The notes: a model not told the origin generated them from the sequence alone. DNA of 64,000 bases from Aequorivita sp. H23M31 (GCF_004022485.1 NZ_CP034951.1:2852001-2916000); one strand, 5' to 3'. Positions 19,142-28,117 are shown, counted from the stretch's first letter. Numbers and translations: made by a program.

Positions 19142-19155
19142 CGTGGCAATTCTTT

Positions 19156-19863
19156 TTACAAATTCACTTTCGTTCCAATATTTTCGCCACAAACCACTTT
19201 TAAAAGATTGCCTTTCGTGTTCATGTCAAAAACTATTATTGGCAGTTCATTTTCTTGACTTAATGTAAAGGCAGTTGTATCCATTACCTTAAGTCCTTTT
19301 TGAAGAACATCCTCAAAACTAATAAAATCGAATTTAGTGGCAAGTTTATCTTTTTCTGGATCGCTTGTATAAATACCATCAACACGGGTTCCCTTCAAAA
19401 TAACATCCGCACTTATCTCAATAGCTCTTAATACCGCGGCGGAATCTGTTGTAAAATAAGGATTTCCCGTTCCTCCTCCAAAAATAACAACCCGTCCTTT
19501 TTCCAAGTGCCGAATTGCTTTTCGACGTATGAAGGGCTCGGCAACCTCATTAATGTTTATAGCAGTTTGTAGCCGTGTGGGTATCTCTTCATTTTCCAGT
19601 GCGCTTTGTAGTGCCAAACCGTTTATAATTGTGGCAAGCATACCCATATTATCCCCCTGAACACGATCCATACCGCTACTAGCGCCGGCTAAACCTCTGA
19701 AAATGTTTCCGCCACCAATTACGATGGCAACTTGCACCCCTTTATCAACAATTTGTTTAATTTCCGTAGCGTAATCCTTAAGCCGAAGAGGATCAATACC
19801 ATACTGCTGATTACCCATTAAAGCTTCGCCCGATAGTTTTAAAAGAATTCTTTTGTATTGCAT
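19156..19863 (-). CDS. pyrH: UMP kinase
   Basis: Phosphorylates UMP to UDP in pyrimidine synthesis; amino-acid-kinase fold. The start [17 protein letters not shown] at 19863 gives 235 residues, standard for PyrH; an in-frame ATG seven codons upstream is less likely. Motifs include [35 protein letters not shown] and [12 protein letters not shown]. In most relatives tsf lies directly upstream; here about 14 kb of accessory genes separate tsf and pyrH. Confidence 0.96.
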   Translation of the reverse strand: MQYKRILLKLSGEALMGNQQYGIDPLRLKDYATEIKQIVDKGVQVAIVIGGGNIFRGLAGASSGMDRVQGDNMGMLATIINGLALQSALENEEIPTRLQTAININEVAEPFIRRKAIRHLEKGRVVIFGGGTGNPYFTTDSAAVLRAIEISADVILKGTRVDGIYTSDPEKDKLATKFDFISFEDVLQKGLKVMDTTAFTLSQENELPIIVFDMNTKGNLLKVVCGENIGTKVNL

Positions 19864-20042
19864 ATTTTGGATTTGCTGTGGCAAAAATAGAGAAAAATTT
19901 TGATGCAGTGGAAGTTATTCAAAAAAGTAGTATTTCGTAGGAAGTCATCCAGTAAAGTGCATTTTCTGCTTCCAATGATGACCTTTTGCGAACTGTTCGT
20001 TAAAGTAGTAATGTTTGATTTTTAACCTTAAAATTAATTTCT

Positions 20043-21425
20043 ATGAAAACGTCTTTACTTTATTTATTGCTGGGTGCATCCTCATGTATGATCGCGCAGA
20101 AATTTAACCCTCAACCAGTTTCTTTTCATCCTATGTCGATTCCTAAAACCGAATGTATAAGCGAAGAAGAACGATTGGATATTCTGAAAGAAATTGAAAC
20201 TAATAAACAGGCAATTTTACAATCTAATCCGCAAGCCTTCCAAAATCGCACAGGTGGCCATCCCTTGTTTGTTTTGCCTTTTCGTCCGAAGGATGGATTT
20301 GGAGATTATGGATACTATTCGCTATTTAATCAGGTAGATCATAATCCTGCTTACAACGGACAGTTATTGGATTACAACTGCGGTGCGAGAACGTACGATC
20401 TTTCCAATTATAATCATAGGGGGACCGACTATGTAGTTTGGCCCTATCCCTGGAAAAAGATGGAAGAGAATGTAATGGAGATTGTTGCGGCCGCTGCCGG
20501 AGTAATTGTAACAAAGAGAGATGGTAATTTTGACCGTAATTGCGAAAACAATGGGAACAATAATTGGAATGGGATTATTTTGGAACATTCCGATGGTTCG
20601 AAAACCTATTACTGGCATTTTAAATCGGGGTCACTCACGTCTAAGGGAGTGGGAGATTCGGTGGCTGCGGGAGAATTTCTTGGACGCGCAGGTAGTTCGG
20701 GAAGTAGCGATATTCCACACTTACATTTTGAAGTTTATGATTCCGGAAACAATAGGATCGATCCTTATGAAGGACCGTGTAATACCTTAAATGCTGAAAG
20801 TTGGTGGATAGATCAGCCAGCGTATTTTGTGCCAGAGGTATTGACACTGTCAACTCATAATACGGATAATTATGATACCGACTGCGGAATAGTAGAAGTC
20901 ACCTATGAAGAGCTCAATTTTATGCCAGGAGATTTGGTTCGTTTTCGAATATTTTATCGGGACCTCCAGAATGGGGATATCACACACATCAATGTAAAAA
21001 AACCGGATGGAAGCGTGCTTTATGATTACAATTTTGTTTCGGAATGGCCAGATTATTTTGCGGCGTGGGCACAATGGAATTTCCCTATTGACAATAGTTC
21101 CATGGACGGCGTACATACTGTTACGGTTACTTTTGGAGGAAGTACCTATCAAACGATTTTTGGCGTCAATACGAATTTGGGAATAGAAGCCCTTGCATCC
21201 GAATTTTCAATTTATCCCAACCCAACTACAGGATTGCTGAATGTTGAAGGTTCTACCCAGATTGAAAAAGTGGTTGTCTATGATCTTTTGGGAAGAAATG
21301 TTTTGGAAACTTTTTCAAAAGCTACAAACCTTCAATTGGACTTGAACAGCCTGAAAGCGGGAGTGTATTTTGCTGAAATTACTTCCGAAAGAAAAAGAAC
21401 CGTTCAGAAAATCGTAAAGGAATAA
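20043..21425 (+). CDS. T9SS-secreted M23 family metallopeptidase
   Basis: Secreted LytM-type endopeptidase of 460 residues, probably acting on peptidoglycan or extracellular peptides. A signal peptide (about 1-18) is followed by a pro-region, then the M23 core with zinc ligands in NHRGTDYVVW and SSDIPHLHFEVYDSG. Next comes a beta-rich domain (about 260-380). A type A T9SS sorting domain starts at FSIYPNPTTGLLN and ends RTVQKIVKE. The M23 core carries an Asn-rich insertion (RNCENNGNNNWNG). It is the first gene of the island between pyrH and tsf and is followed by its own terminator. Confidence 0.92.
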   Translation: MKTSLLYLLLGASSCMIAQKFNPQPVSFHPMSIPKTECISEEERLDILKEIETNKQAILQSNPQAFQNRTGGHPLFVLPFRPKDGFGDYGYYSLFNQVDHNPAYNGQLLDYNCGARTYDLSNYNHRGTDYVVWPYPWKKMEENVMEIVAAAAGVIVTKRDGNFDRNCENNGNNNWNGIILEHSDGSKTYYWHFKSGSLTSKGVGDSVAAGEFLGRAGSSGSSDIPHLHFEVYDSGNNRIDPYEGPCNTLNAESWWIDQPAYFVPEVLTLSTHNTDNYDTDCGIVEVTYEELNFMPGDLVRFRIFYRDLQNGDITHINVKKPDGSVLYDYNFVSEWPDYFAAWAQWNFPIDNSSMDGVHTVTVTFGGSTYQTIFGVNTNLGIEALASEFSIYPNPTTGLLNVEGSTQIEKVVVYDLLGRNVLETFSKATNLQLDLNSLKAGVYFAEITSERKRTVQKIVKE

Positions 21426-21444
21426 TTATAGTTGTTTTTTCATA

Positions 21445-21483
21445 AAAAGGAGGCTGAAAATTAATATTCAGTCTCCTTTTGTT
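21445..21483 (+). terminator. Terminator after the M23 peptidase gene
   Basis: Hairpin AAAAGGAGGCTGAA ... TTCAGTCTCCTTTT with a T-rich end. The same GAGGCTG-type hairpin follows three other T9SS cargo tails in the island. Confidence 0.8.
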
Positions 21484-21502
21484 ATTCAATAGTCTTATTT
21501 CA

Positions 21503-21545
21503 TTTCTGTTGTTTGTAAAAAACAAATGCACAAAAACGTTTTTTA
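21503..21545 (-). repeat. Remnant copy of the ATPase-gene promoter region
   Basis: About 40 bases (TGTTGTTTGTAAAAAACAAA followed by an A/T-rich stretch with GTTTTTT) closely match 24961-24998 in front of the AAA ATPase gene. There is no ATPase gene here, so this looks like the edge of a duplicated block whose gene was lost. Confidence 0.6.
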
Positions 21546-21587
21546 TAGCATATTTGTCAACCATTGTTTTAGATCAACAGTTTGCGC

Positions 21588-21730
21588 AATCGGTCACATT
21601 TTATATTTCTTCTTAAAATGGGATAGATTGTCCTAACAAAACAATTAAGATAAAAAAGTCAATTTATTTTGTTTTACTCATTCTTTTTACATAGTTTTAA
21701 CAATATATTAACTTCGAAAATGTTGAACTT
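21588..21730 (+). repeat. Duplicated 5' region, copy 1
   Basis: This stretch, including TTCTTAAAATGGGATAGATT and the promoter, is closely similar to 25174-25319. Both copies end in an ATGAAACCA start followed by 8-bp tandem repeats in front of a secreted-protease gene. Confidence 0.85.
21669..21699 (+). promoter_or_regulatory. Putative promoter before 8-bp repeat tract 1
   Basis: TTG at 21669-21671, 20-base spacer, TAGTTTTA at 21692-21699, fitting the TTG/TAnnTTTG Bacteroidota pattern. The next ATG (21731) lies 32 bases downstream and is directly followed by the repeats. Confidence 0.6.
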
Positions 21731-21740
21731 ATGAAACCAC

Positions 21741-21900
21741 CAGCCCACCAGCCCACCAGCCCACCAGCCCACCAGCCCACCAGCCCACCAGCCCACCAGC
21801 CCACCAGCCCACCAGCCCACCAGCCCACCAGCCCACCAGCCCACCAGCCCACTAGCCCACCAGCCCACTAGCCCACCAGCCCACCAGCCCACCAGACCAC
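21741..21900. repeat. 8-bp tandem repeat tract 1 (CAGCCCAC, about 20 units)
   Basis: Nineteen tandem copies of an 8-base unit plus a degenerate twentieth. Two units have T for the first C. The tract has no stop codon in any of the three forward frames. It lies between ATG 21731 and the signal-peptide codons of the S8 protease remnant. Eight is not a multiple of three, so each unit gained or lost changes the frame. Confidence 0.95.
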
Positions 21901-21930
21901 AAGATTCTCCAGGCCTGTATTTGCGTCGGT

Positions 21931-22740
21931 ATGGTCTTTATCTCCGTTTTCCTAACAGCCCAAAATAAACAGGAATATTATGTAGAAATAAAACCTGGCA
22001 ATGATTTGGGAACTATACAAAAGACTACCAAGAATGATGGTGCCATCACAATTACCTCAAATAATAGTGCATTTTCCAATTTTTTAAATGCGAAACAACT
22101 CTATCATTTCGACAAGGCCTTTCCAGGAGCCGTTTCTGATCTTTTACGACGAACTTACCTATTAATATTAGAGGAGAATGAAGCTTTTACGGATTTTATG
22201 CTTCGAAGCGAGGTTAAAGACATTATAATGTTGGAAAAACCTATGTTGGGGAGCACGTATCCGAACGATTATATCGAAATGCTCGATGAAAATTTGCCAA
22301 ATACAGCTATGGAGCTCATAAAAGCACCTTTAGCATGGACCATTACCAAAGGCGATCCCAATATACTTGTGGGAGTTGTTGATACCAAGTTTGATTTAAG
22401 CCACGAAGACCTTCAAGGACAGATTGTGATGGATTTGAATGATGGGAATAGCTCAATTTACCACGGGACCGGATTTGCCAGTATGGTTGCGGCCAAAACA
22501 AATAACGGCAGAGGCATGGCCAGTATTGGTTATAACACAAAAATGGTTACTGCGGATAATTATGGCAATGCAGCGAGGGTTTGGGAGTTTCACAAATTCC
22601 TGGAGTCAAGGTTATAAATTGTATTTGGTTCAGCTGTACGTTCAATTCAACTGATGAGGTAGCCTATGCTGAAATTGCCTCGCGTAGCATTGGTCTGTGA
22701 CGGCGAAATTGTTGCCTCTAAAAATCTAGCTAAACAATAA
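21931..22740 (+). pseudogene. Broken S8 (subtilisin-like) serine protease, T9SS cargo
   Basis: The intact first part (to 22617) shows an S8 catalytic Asp region (ILVGVVDTKFDLSHEDL) and His region (IYHGTGFASMVAAKTNNGRG). A frameshift near 22590-22610 breaks it. The next frame continues PGVKVINCIWFSCTFNSTDE and AYAEIASRSIG before a stop. The last bases encode CDGEIVASKNLAKQ, matching the C-terminal end of the M43 protease's sorting domain (CDGEVQDIKNLIKQ). The catalytic serine region and most of the sorting domain are gone. The signal sequence KILQACICVG-MVFISV extends upstream of the ATG at 21931 into the 8-bp repeat tract and has no start codon of its own in this frame. Confidence 0.85.
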
Positions 22741-22759
22741 TCCCTCTAAATCTAAAATA

Positions 22760-23470
22760 ATGAAAACTATACTATACATACTTGTATTCCACCTTGGCGC
22801 AATTTCCTTTGCCCAAGACCCTCAACTGTTTGAAAATGATTGGTACTTGCAAAATCTGGTAATTGATGATATAGAGTATTTGCCTCCTAATTCCCAAGCG
22901 GAGGGATTGGTGTTTTTTACCATTGACCAATTTTCTGCAGGTAATAATTATTGCCAATTTGGTTTTACTGGAGTTATAACATATAGTGGTGAGAACCTAT
23001 TTTCTATAGAAGACGTATTTGCTTTCGGCCCCACCTGTGGAGACCAAGAAGTATTGAATTTTACGGATAGACATTTCTCTATTTACGTTACTTACGATTT
23101 AATAGGGAAAAATCCTATTTCATACGTAATGACTATTAATGGTTCTGACAAACTACTGGAGGTAACCAATCCTGATGGAGATAAAGCTTTCTATGGGAAT
23201 TTTCCTTTGGCTATTGGAAATTATACCCAAGCTAATTTTTCAGTGTATCCGAATCCGTCACAGGATAAATTGTTTGTAATTTCAAGTAAGGATTTGGATG
23301 TTTTAAAAATCCAAATCTTCAATTGGGAAGGCAGGCTTTTAAATGGTCAAACCTCATTTTCTGGAAAACAGATTGCTATCAATGTTTCAGATTTATCCAG
23401 CGGAATTTATTTTCTCAAACTTTTTGATAGAAACGGAACGGTAGAAATTGTAAAGTTTATCAAAGAGTAA
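22760..23470 (+). CDS. Small T9SS-secreted protein
   Basis: Protein of 236 residues with a signal peptide (ends near ISFAQ) and a beta-rich domain of about 130 residues beginning FENDWYLQNLVIDD. That opening resembles META/lipocalin-like small beta domains of Bacteroidota. A T9SS sorting domain starts at FSVYPNPSQDKLF and ends VEIVKFIKE. Two cysteine residues (NYCQFG and GPTCGD) may pair. It lies 19 bases after the broken S8 gene. The tail is related to those of the LRR protein at 28118-29014 and of the fragment at 33665. Binding partner and role unknown. Confidence 0.85.
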   Translation: MKTILYILVFHLGAISFAQDPQLFENDWYLQNLVIDDIEYLPPNSQAEGLVFFTIDQFSAGNNYCQFGFTGVITYSGENLFSIEDVFAFGPTCGDQEVLNFTDRHFSIYVTYDLIGKNPISYVMTINGSDKLLEVTNPDGDKAFYGNFPLAIGNYTQANFSVYPNPSQDKLFVISSKDLDVLKIQIFNWEGRLLNGQTSFSGKQIAINVSDLSSGIYFLKLFDRNGTVEIVKFIKE

Positions 23471-23497
23471 CCAGCTTCAGTATTTTTCCCATAAAAA

Positions 23498-23530
23498 AAA
23501 GAGACTGAAAATAGTATCAGCCTCTTTCAA
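23498..23530 (+). terminator. Terminator after the small T9SS protein gene
   Basis: Hairpin AAAGAGACTGA ... TCAGCCTCTTT with a T-rich 3' side, of the same family as those at 21445, 29035 and 33966. Confidence 0.75.
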
Positions 23531-23555
23531 TTTTAATAGTCAGTTCAAATCTGAC

Positions 23556-23682
23556 ATAGGACGAAAGGACATAAGACGTAGGACTGTTTCGGCATAATAA
23601 AGTATATCTAATCTAATATTCTTTTTCCCTATGTCCTAAGTCTGGACCCCGTGGCGGGTCCTATAGTCCTAAGTCATTTTTA
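23556..23682. repeat. Dispersed GGACxTAxGAC-type repeat with imperfect inverted arms
   Basis: The left arm (GACATAGGACGAAAGGACAT) and right arm (TCCTAAGTCTGGACCC, then GTCCTATAGTCCTAAGTC) form a loose inverted repeat with a GC-rich core CCCCGTGGCGGGTCC. The same core and flank occur next to the tsf ends at 29150-29210 and 34085-34140. Confidence 0.65.
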
Positions 23683-23755
23683 CTACGTCAAAGAACCTCT
23701 CTTAAAGCCAACAACCTCAACATCGCCATACGATTTTACGTATCGGCAATGCTTT
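23683..23755 (-). pseudogene. Fragment of the 3' end of tsf (copy A)
   Basis: The reverse strand encodes KSIADYVKS-YGDVEVVGFK with one base lost, then RGSLT and a stop. This matches the last 24 or so codons of the intact elongation factor Ts gene ending at 34146 (SVADYVKSFGDVEVVGFKRV). No upstream tsf sequence is attached. The downstream flank carries the same repeat that follows the real gene. Confidence 0.85.
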
Positions 23756-23762
23756 TTTATAT

Positions 23763-24947
23763 TCAATATAAGAAGCCGAAAAGCCATAGCGGGATTCTGT
23801 TCCCTACCCCATTTTCAATGTCGTCTGCAGCAATATAGGCCAAAGGAACTCCTTGAATCTGCTTGCCGGTCTTGGTAGCTCCTCCTATTTCAAAAGTAAA
23901 TTGGTTGTCAACCATAAAATCTCCAAATCTTGACGACGTAACTTGATGTTTGGTCTGCAATTGGTTTAAAAAGAAAGTTTCCCTTAGAGTGCCCTTATTG
24001 GGTTGGCTAGCTGCGAAGGTGAAATTGAGATTTGGGTTTTGCAAGTAGATTTTTTCTGGTTTCTGAAGAAAACTACCGCCCTGATTACCACTGCGCAATA
24101 GATTCAAGACTCCTCCCCGGTTTAATAGATCGAGAACACGGAGGATAGCATTTCTTGAGACACCAATCTTTTCTGAAAGACTTTGGATATTTGGCGTAAA
24201 TGGCACCGATTGGCTAATTACGTACAGCAGTTTTCGAATGCTTCGTACAGTAGTGTAATTGATGTTTTCCACAGAGGGAATATCGATCTCGGTAATTAAT
24301 TGGATTACTTGTTGAAGTTTTTGATGGTAATCCTTTTTCTGGTTTAAAAAAAATGGATAATATCCGTAATTCAGATACTTTTGGAAAGCATCCAAGATGT
24401 TAATCCTATCGTTGATTTGTGGACTTATTTCAAGATGGTTTTCCAGGATTTCGGATAGCGGATAGATGGGAAAATATTCCTGATTTTCCAGTGCCAAAAA
24501 TTCGCGAAAGGAAAGTCCAGAAAGATAGTGTAGGCTAGACCGTCTTGACAGATCGGCTTGGCCTCGGTCTATTTTCAAAATGGAAGACCCTGTTGCAATA
24601 ATTTGAAGATCGGGATAATTATCAATCAGGTTTTTTAGGTCTTTCGACCAATGTTCATATTGATGGACCTCATCGAGAAAAATTTTTTTAAAGCCTTTTC
24701 CATAAAGCGATTCCGCCAAAAGCAAAAAGCGATTTGTTTCAAAATAAAAATCATCAAGGCTCAAATAGACTGATTGATCCTTTGTTTTACGCATTTGTTG
24801 AAGCAATAACGTTGTCTTTCCCGTTCCGCGTGAACCTCTAATAATGATCAGCCGTTGCTCCCAATCAATTTCAGTGGATAAGTATCTCTGAAATTCCATA
24901 GAAACCGACTCCGATCGTCTTTTTGAAATTTTAAGCAGTCGCTCCAT
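23763..24947 (-). CDS. AAA family ATPase (AAA_14/DUF4143 type)
   Basis: Predicted cytoplasmic ATPase of 394 residues. Walker A is IIIRGSRGTGKTTLLLQQM (about 34-52), Walker B is KKIFLDEVHQYEHW, and a sensor-1-like IIATGSSILK follows. The C-terminal half has a winged-helix-like region (LSEKIGVSRNAILRVLDLL) and the restriction-like DUF4143-type end (FGDFMVDNQFTFEIGG). Members of this group are widespread and often lie in variable regions; their role is not settled. The gene directly abuts tsf fragment A. No signal peptide, no partner gene next to it. Confidence 0.9.
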   Translation of the reverse strand: MERLLKISKRRSESVSMEFQRYLSTEIDWEQRLIIIRGSRGTGKTTLLLQQMRKTKDQSVYLSLDDFYFETNRFLLLAESLYGKGFKKIFLDEVHQYEHWSKDLKNLIDNYPDLQIIATGSSILKIDRGQADLSRRSSLHYLSGLSFREFLALENQEYFPIYPLSEILENHLEISPQINDRINILDAFQKYLNYGYYPFFLNQKKDYHQKLQQVIQLITEIDIPSVENINYTTVRSIRKLLYVISQSVPFTPNIQSLSEKIGVSRNAILRVLDLLNRGGVLNLLRSGNQGGSFLQKPEKIYLQNPNLNFTFAASQPNKGTLRETFFLNQLQTKHQVTSSRFGDFMVDNQFTFEIGGATKTGKQIQGVPLAYIAADDIENGVGNRIPLWLFGFLY

Positions 24948-24976
24948 AATAAACCCATTGTGTTGTTTGTAAAAAA

Positions 24977-25005
24977 CAAATATACAAAATGTTTTTTCAA
25001 AACAA
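24977..25005 (-). promoter_or_regulatory. Putative promoter of the AAA ATPase gene
   Basis: Read on the minus strand: TTG (25005-25003), 18-base spacer, TATATTTG (24984-24977), an exact TAnnTTTG match 29 bases before the ATG at 24947. Confidence 0.65.
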
Positions 25006-25173
25006 CGAATTCTTAAAGTGTTGTATAGATTTAACAGTCTAACCCGGCCGTAACTTATTGCATAACTTTTAATTAGGTTGGGGCAAAAAAATACCTTTCT
25101 GAATTCTTCCTGACAACCTTCTCGTTTTCATTTGTTTAAGAAATTGGCAAATCTTTTTGGGGCTCCGAAAATC

Positions 25174-25319
25174 AATCGGGCGCATTTATATTTTCTTCTT
25201 AAAATGGGATAGATTGTCCTAACAACTAAAAAGAATTAAGATAAAAAAACCATTTTATTTTGTTTAATTCATTTTTTTTTATAGCTTTAACAATATATTA
25301 ACCTCAAAAATATCCAATT
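25174..25319 (+). repeat. Duplicated 5' region, copy 2
   Basis: Second copy of the block at 21588-21730, with TTCTTAAAATGGGATAGATT and a matching promoter (TTG 25260-25262, 19-base spacer, TAGCTTTA 25282-25289). It ends at ATGAAACCA (25320). Confidence 0.85.
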
Positions 25320-25329
25320 ATGAAACCAC

Positions 25330-25425
25330 AAGCCCACAAGCCCACAAGCCCACAAGCCCACAAGCCCACAAGCCCACAAGCCCACAAGCCCAGAAGCCCA
25401 CAAGCCCACAAGCCCACAAGCCACC
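25330..25425. repeat. 8-bp tandem repeat tract 2 (AAGCCCAC, 11 units)
   Basis: Eleven tandem 8-base units (one with CCCAG for CCCAC) and a degenerate twelfth. They lie between ATG 25320 and the signal peptide of the M43 protease. No stops in any forward frame. From ATG 25320 the current frame runs into a stop at 25479 and is not the protease frame. Confidence 0.95.
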
Positions 25426-25483
25426 ACCCGCTGTCTCCATTACCGTTGTTTCAGAAGACAGAAATCTATTGTGCGGGTTAAAA

Positions 25484-28099
25484 ATGCCACACCTTTGGAT
25501 TTTTACTGTTTTTTTTTCCTTAATCAGCGCGTATAGTTTTTCCCAGAGCGATGATTTTTGCGCAACTTCCTCTCCTGCCATTCCAGATCCCCCCAATATT
25601 TACAGCAAATCAATAGATATTGGATATTTAAATAATTTCCCTTCCAGGACATTTAATATTTTCTTTTGGAGAATAAATAAGAATGATGGCACTTATACCC
25701 AACCAGGCTATCCAATTACTCTCGAAAAAGTGAAACGGGGTGTAGACTCGCTAAACCATCATTTTGCACCAATGAATATTTGTTTTAATTTGGTGGGGAT
25801 GGATACTATAAACTCTACGATGCATCACACCGGCTCCAGTTTGGGCGTAATTAGATCTTATGCAAAATCAAAAGGACGTTTTATTAACAATGCATTTAAT
25901 GTTTTTGCCCCACATTCTTTGTCACAAGGGTCAGGACAATCGGGTTATAACCAAACAACTGTAGCCATAATTTCTGCGGTAGTTGGAGGAAATAGCAGAA
26001 CGTTTTCCCATGAAATAGGCCATTGTTTTAACCTAATCCATACTTTTGGCAATAGTAACGAAAGACCTGATCCAGCAAATTGTGAGAGAGTGACCCGTAA
26101 TGTCCACGACCCATCATATAATGCATCAGATAAAGGGGATAGGGTTATTGATACCAATGCAGTTCCGAATTTTCAAAGAGAGCAAAATAATCATTTCGCA
26201 TATGCAGTTCTTGACGCCGGTATAGTAAGTACTTGGGGGGCGGGAAGAACTATGTCATTTAGGGAGAATGGTTTCCACGAACTTCCTAATGCTTCAGCCA
26301 TTGCACAGGCTCTTGCTGATTATGGTTTTACGATAACAGAAATAAATTTTTTAAGATATAATCCCGCACTTATAGATGCCTATAGCGATGTTCCAAATTG
26401 CAAATATCTACCGGATAGCAGAATCAACAATCCTAACTCACCATTTTTTAAGGATTGCGGGGGTACACCCTATAGTGTAACTACGTCCGATTATAGGAAT
26501 ATTATGGCATATTCAAATTCTACTTGTGGTCGCTTCTTTACTACGGGTCAAGCTATTCGTGTCCATGAAGCTATTACTGCAAATGATTCGTTGGTTTTTA
26601 ATCCTGTAACATCACATAAAGTGGTAGATCTATATGTTCGAGATATGGATACTGACATAGGTCAAGAACCTAATATTCATACAGAAATTTTTTGGGACAG
26701 TCAAGATATTTGGGTCAGGAAACAAAATGATGGGATACTAAATCAACAGCACCAAAATCCTGTATATAAGACCTCGGGCAAAAATTATGTATATGTGAGG
26801 GTTAGCAATAAAGGATGCAGTACCTCCTCTGGCAATGATCAATTAAAGGTTTATTGGGCCAAAGGCAATACGTTATTAAAATGGCCTGAATATTGGGAAG
26901 GGGGGCCAGTTATTACACCTCCGCACATAATAATGAGCGATTTACTTGGAAGTAAAACTATTCCCCCCATAGCTCCGGGAGGAAATGCTACTATTATGTT
27001 TGAATGGGAAGTGCCGAATCCCCAGGATTATGTTGGCATCAATCCCAATCCTTGGAGTTTTAGTCTTCTGGCCCGGATTGAATCGAATGATGATCCTATG
27101 ACCCTTCCCGAAGGGTTGAATATTGCTCTTAATGTGAAAAACAACAATAATATTGCTTGGAAAAACACCACAGTTATCACTGTAAATCCCAACACCCTTG
27201 CTGTAGGCGGTGCAATAGCCATAAGCAATCCATCGAGCAGTAGGAGATCTTTTAGTTTAGAATTAGTGGGGGATGAAAGAGAATCTGGAAAACCTATTTA
27301 TCAAGAGGCCGAAATCGGGATAGAAATGGATAGTATTTTATTCAATGGATGGGAAAAAGGGGGCGAAAGTGGCATTAATTACGGCCGTACGGCGAATGAG
27401 AAAAGAATTATTGCAACAGGAAATAATCTTCTTCTTGAGGATGTTGATTTGGCACCCGACGAATATGCTACGGCTTACGTTAGTTTTAATTTTTTGACCA
27501 AAGAGTTGACCGACAAACAAAACTATCTTTACCATATAATTCAAAAGGACAAAATTACCAATGAGATTATTGGGGGTGCTACCTTTGAGATAAGAAAACA
27601 GCCAAGAGTTGGTTTTTATGCAAACGCAGGGGCCAGTAAGGAAATAGATAGAAATGATAGCATCGTCCTCCAAGCATCCGATATTTACGAAAGTGCTCTC
27701 TATAATTGGTATGGACCCGATGGCATTCTATTACATAGTGGGCAATATTTGACAGTTTCTCCAGATATGACGAAACAGTACCAACTGGAAATAATTTCAG
27801 ACCTTGATGGTCTTAAGGACTACGATGCGGTGACAATAACAGTTAAGCCTTTTAGGATTATAAGTTTAACGCCCAACCCAGTGAGTTCTATGTTTACTAT
27901 CAAATATATGGCACAAGAAGTAAATTCGGCTTATATTTCAATAGTGAACCAAGCCACGGCTGTAACGGACAACTTTATTCTCAATACCTCTTTGGATGAA
28001 ATTGGGATTGATATAACAAACCATTCAATGGGATTATATTCTGTTTTCCTAGTGTGCGATGGAGAAGTGCAAGACATAAAAAACTTGATAAAACAGTAA
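25484..28099 (+). CDS. T9SS-secreted pappalysin-like (M43) metalloprotease
   Basis: Large secreted zinc protease of 871 residues. ATG 25484 gives a compact signal peptide MPHLWIFTVFFSLISAYSFS. The zinc site HEIGHCFNLIH lies at about 176-186, and a Met-turn region (DYRNIMAYSN) is followed by CGRFFTTGQAIRVHE, both typical of M43 pappalysins. Then come beta-sandwich domains, an Ig/PKD-like module (about 720-790) and a sorting domain from TPNPVSSMFTIKY to IKNLIKQ. The frame is open upstream through the 8-bp repeats, so a longer, frame-switchable product starting at ATG 25320 is possible. The LRR gene follows 18 bases later. Confidence 0.9.
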   Translation: MPHLWIFTVFFSLISAYSFSQSDDFCATSSPAIPDPPNIYSKSIDIGYLNNFPSRTFNIFFWRINKNDGTYTQPGYPITLEKVKRGVDSLNHHFAPMNICFNLVGMDTINSTMHHTGSSLGVIRSYAKSKGRFINNAFNVFAPHSLSQGSGQSGYNQTTVAIISAVVGGNSRTFSHEIGHCFNLIHTFGNSNERPDPANCERVTRNVHDPSYNASDKGDRVIDTNAVPNFQREQNNHFAYAVLDAGIVSTWGAGRTMSFRENGFHELPNASAIAQALADYGFTITEINFLRYNPALIDAYSDVPNCKYLPDSRINNPNSPFFKDCGGTPYSVTTSDYRNIMAYSNSTCGRFFTTGQAIRVHEAITANDSLVFNPVTSHKVVDLYVRDMDTDIGQEPNIHTEIFWDSQDIWVRKQNDGILNQQHQNPVYKTSGKNYVYVRVSNKGCSTSSGNDQLKVYWAKGNTLLKWPEYWEGGPVITPPHIIMSDLLGSKTIPPIAPGGNATIMFEWEVPNPQDYVGINPNPWSFSLLARIESNDDPMTLPEGLNIALNVKNNNNIAWKNTTVITVNPNTLAVGGAIAISNPSSSRRSFSLELVGDERESGKPIYQEAEIGIEMDSILFNGWEKGGESGINYGRTANEKRIIATGNNLLLEDVDLAPDEYATAYVSFNFLTKELTDKQNYLYHIIQKDKITNEIIGGATFEIRKQPRVGFYANAGASKEIDRNDSIVLQASDIYESALYNWYGPDGILLHSGQYLTVSPDMTKQYQLEIISDLDGLKDYDAVTITVKPFRIISLTPNPVSSMFTIKYMAQEVNSAYISIVNQATAVTDNFILNTSLDEIGIDITNHSMGLYSVFLVCDGEVQDIKNLIKQ

Positions 28100-28117
28100 A
28101 TTATAAAAGAAACGATT

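Noticed and set aside
21674..21892. Open frame on the minus strand with GWWAGGLV repeats
   Set aside because: It is only the reverse reading of the 8-bp tandem tract; all frames are open there because the unit contains no stop.
21741..21900. Possible CRISPR array
   Set aside because: The units are contiguous 8-mers with no spacers, and no cas gene is in the window.
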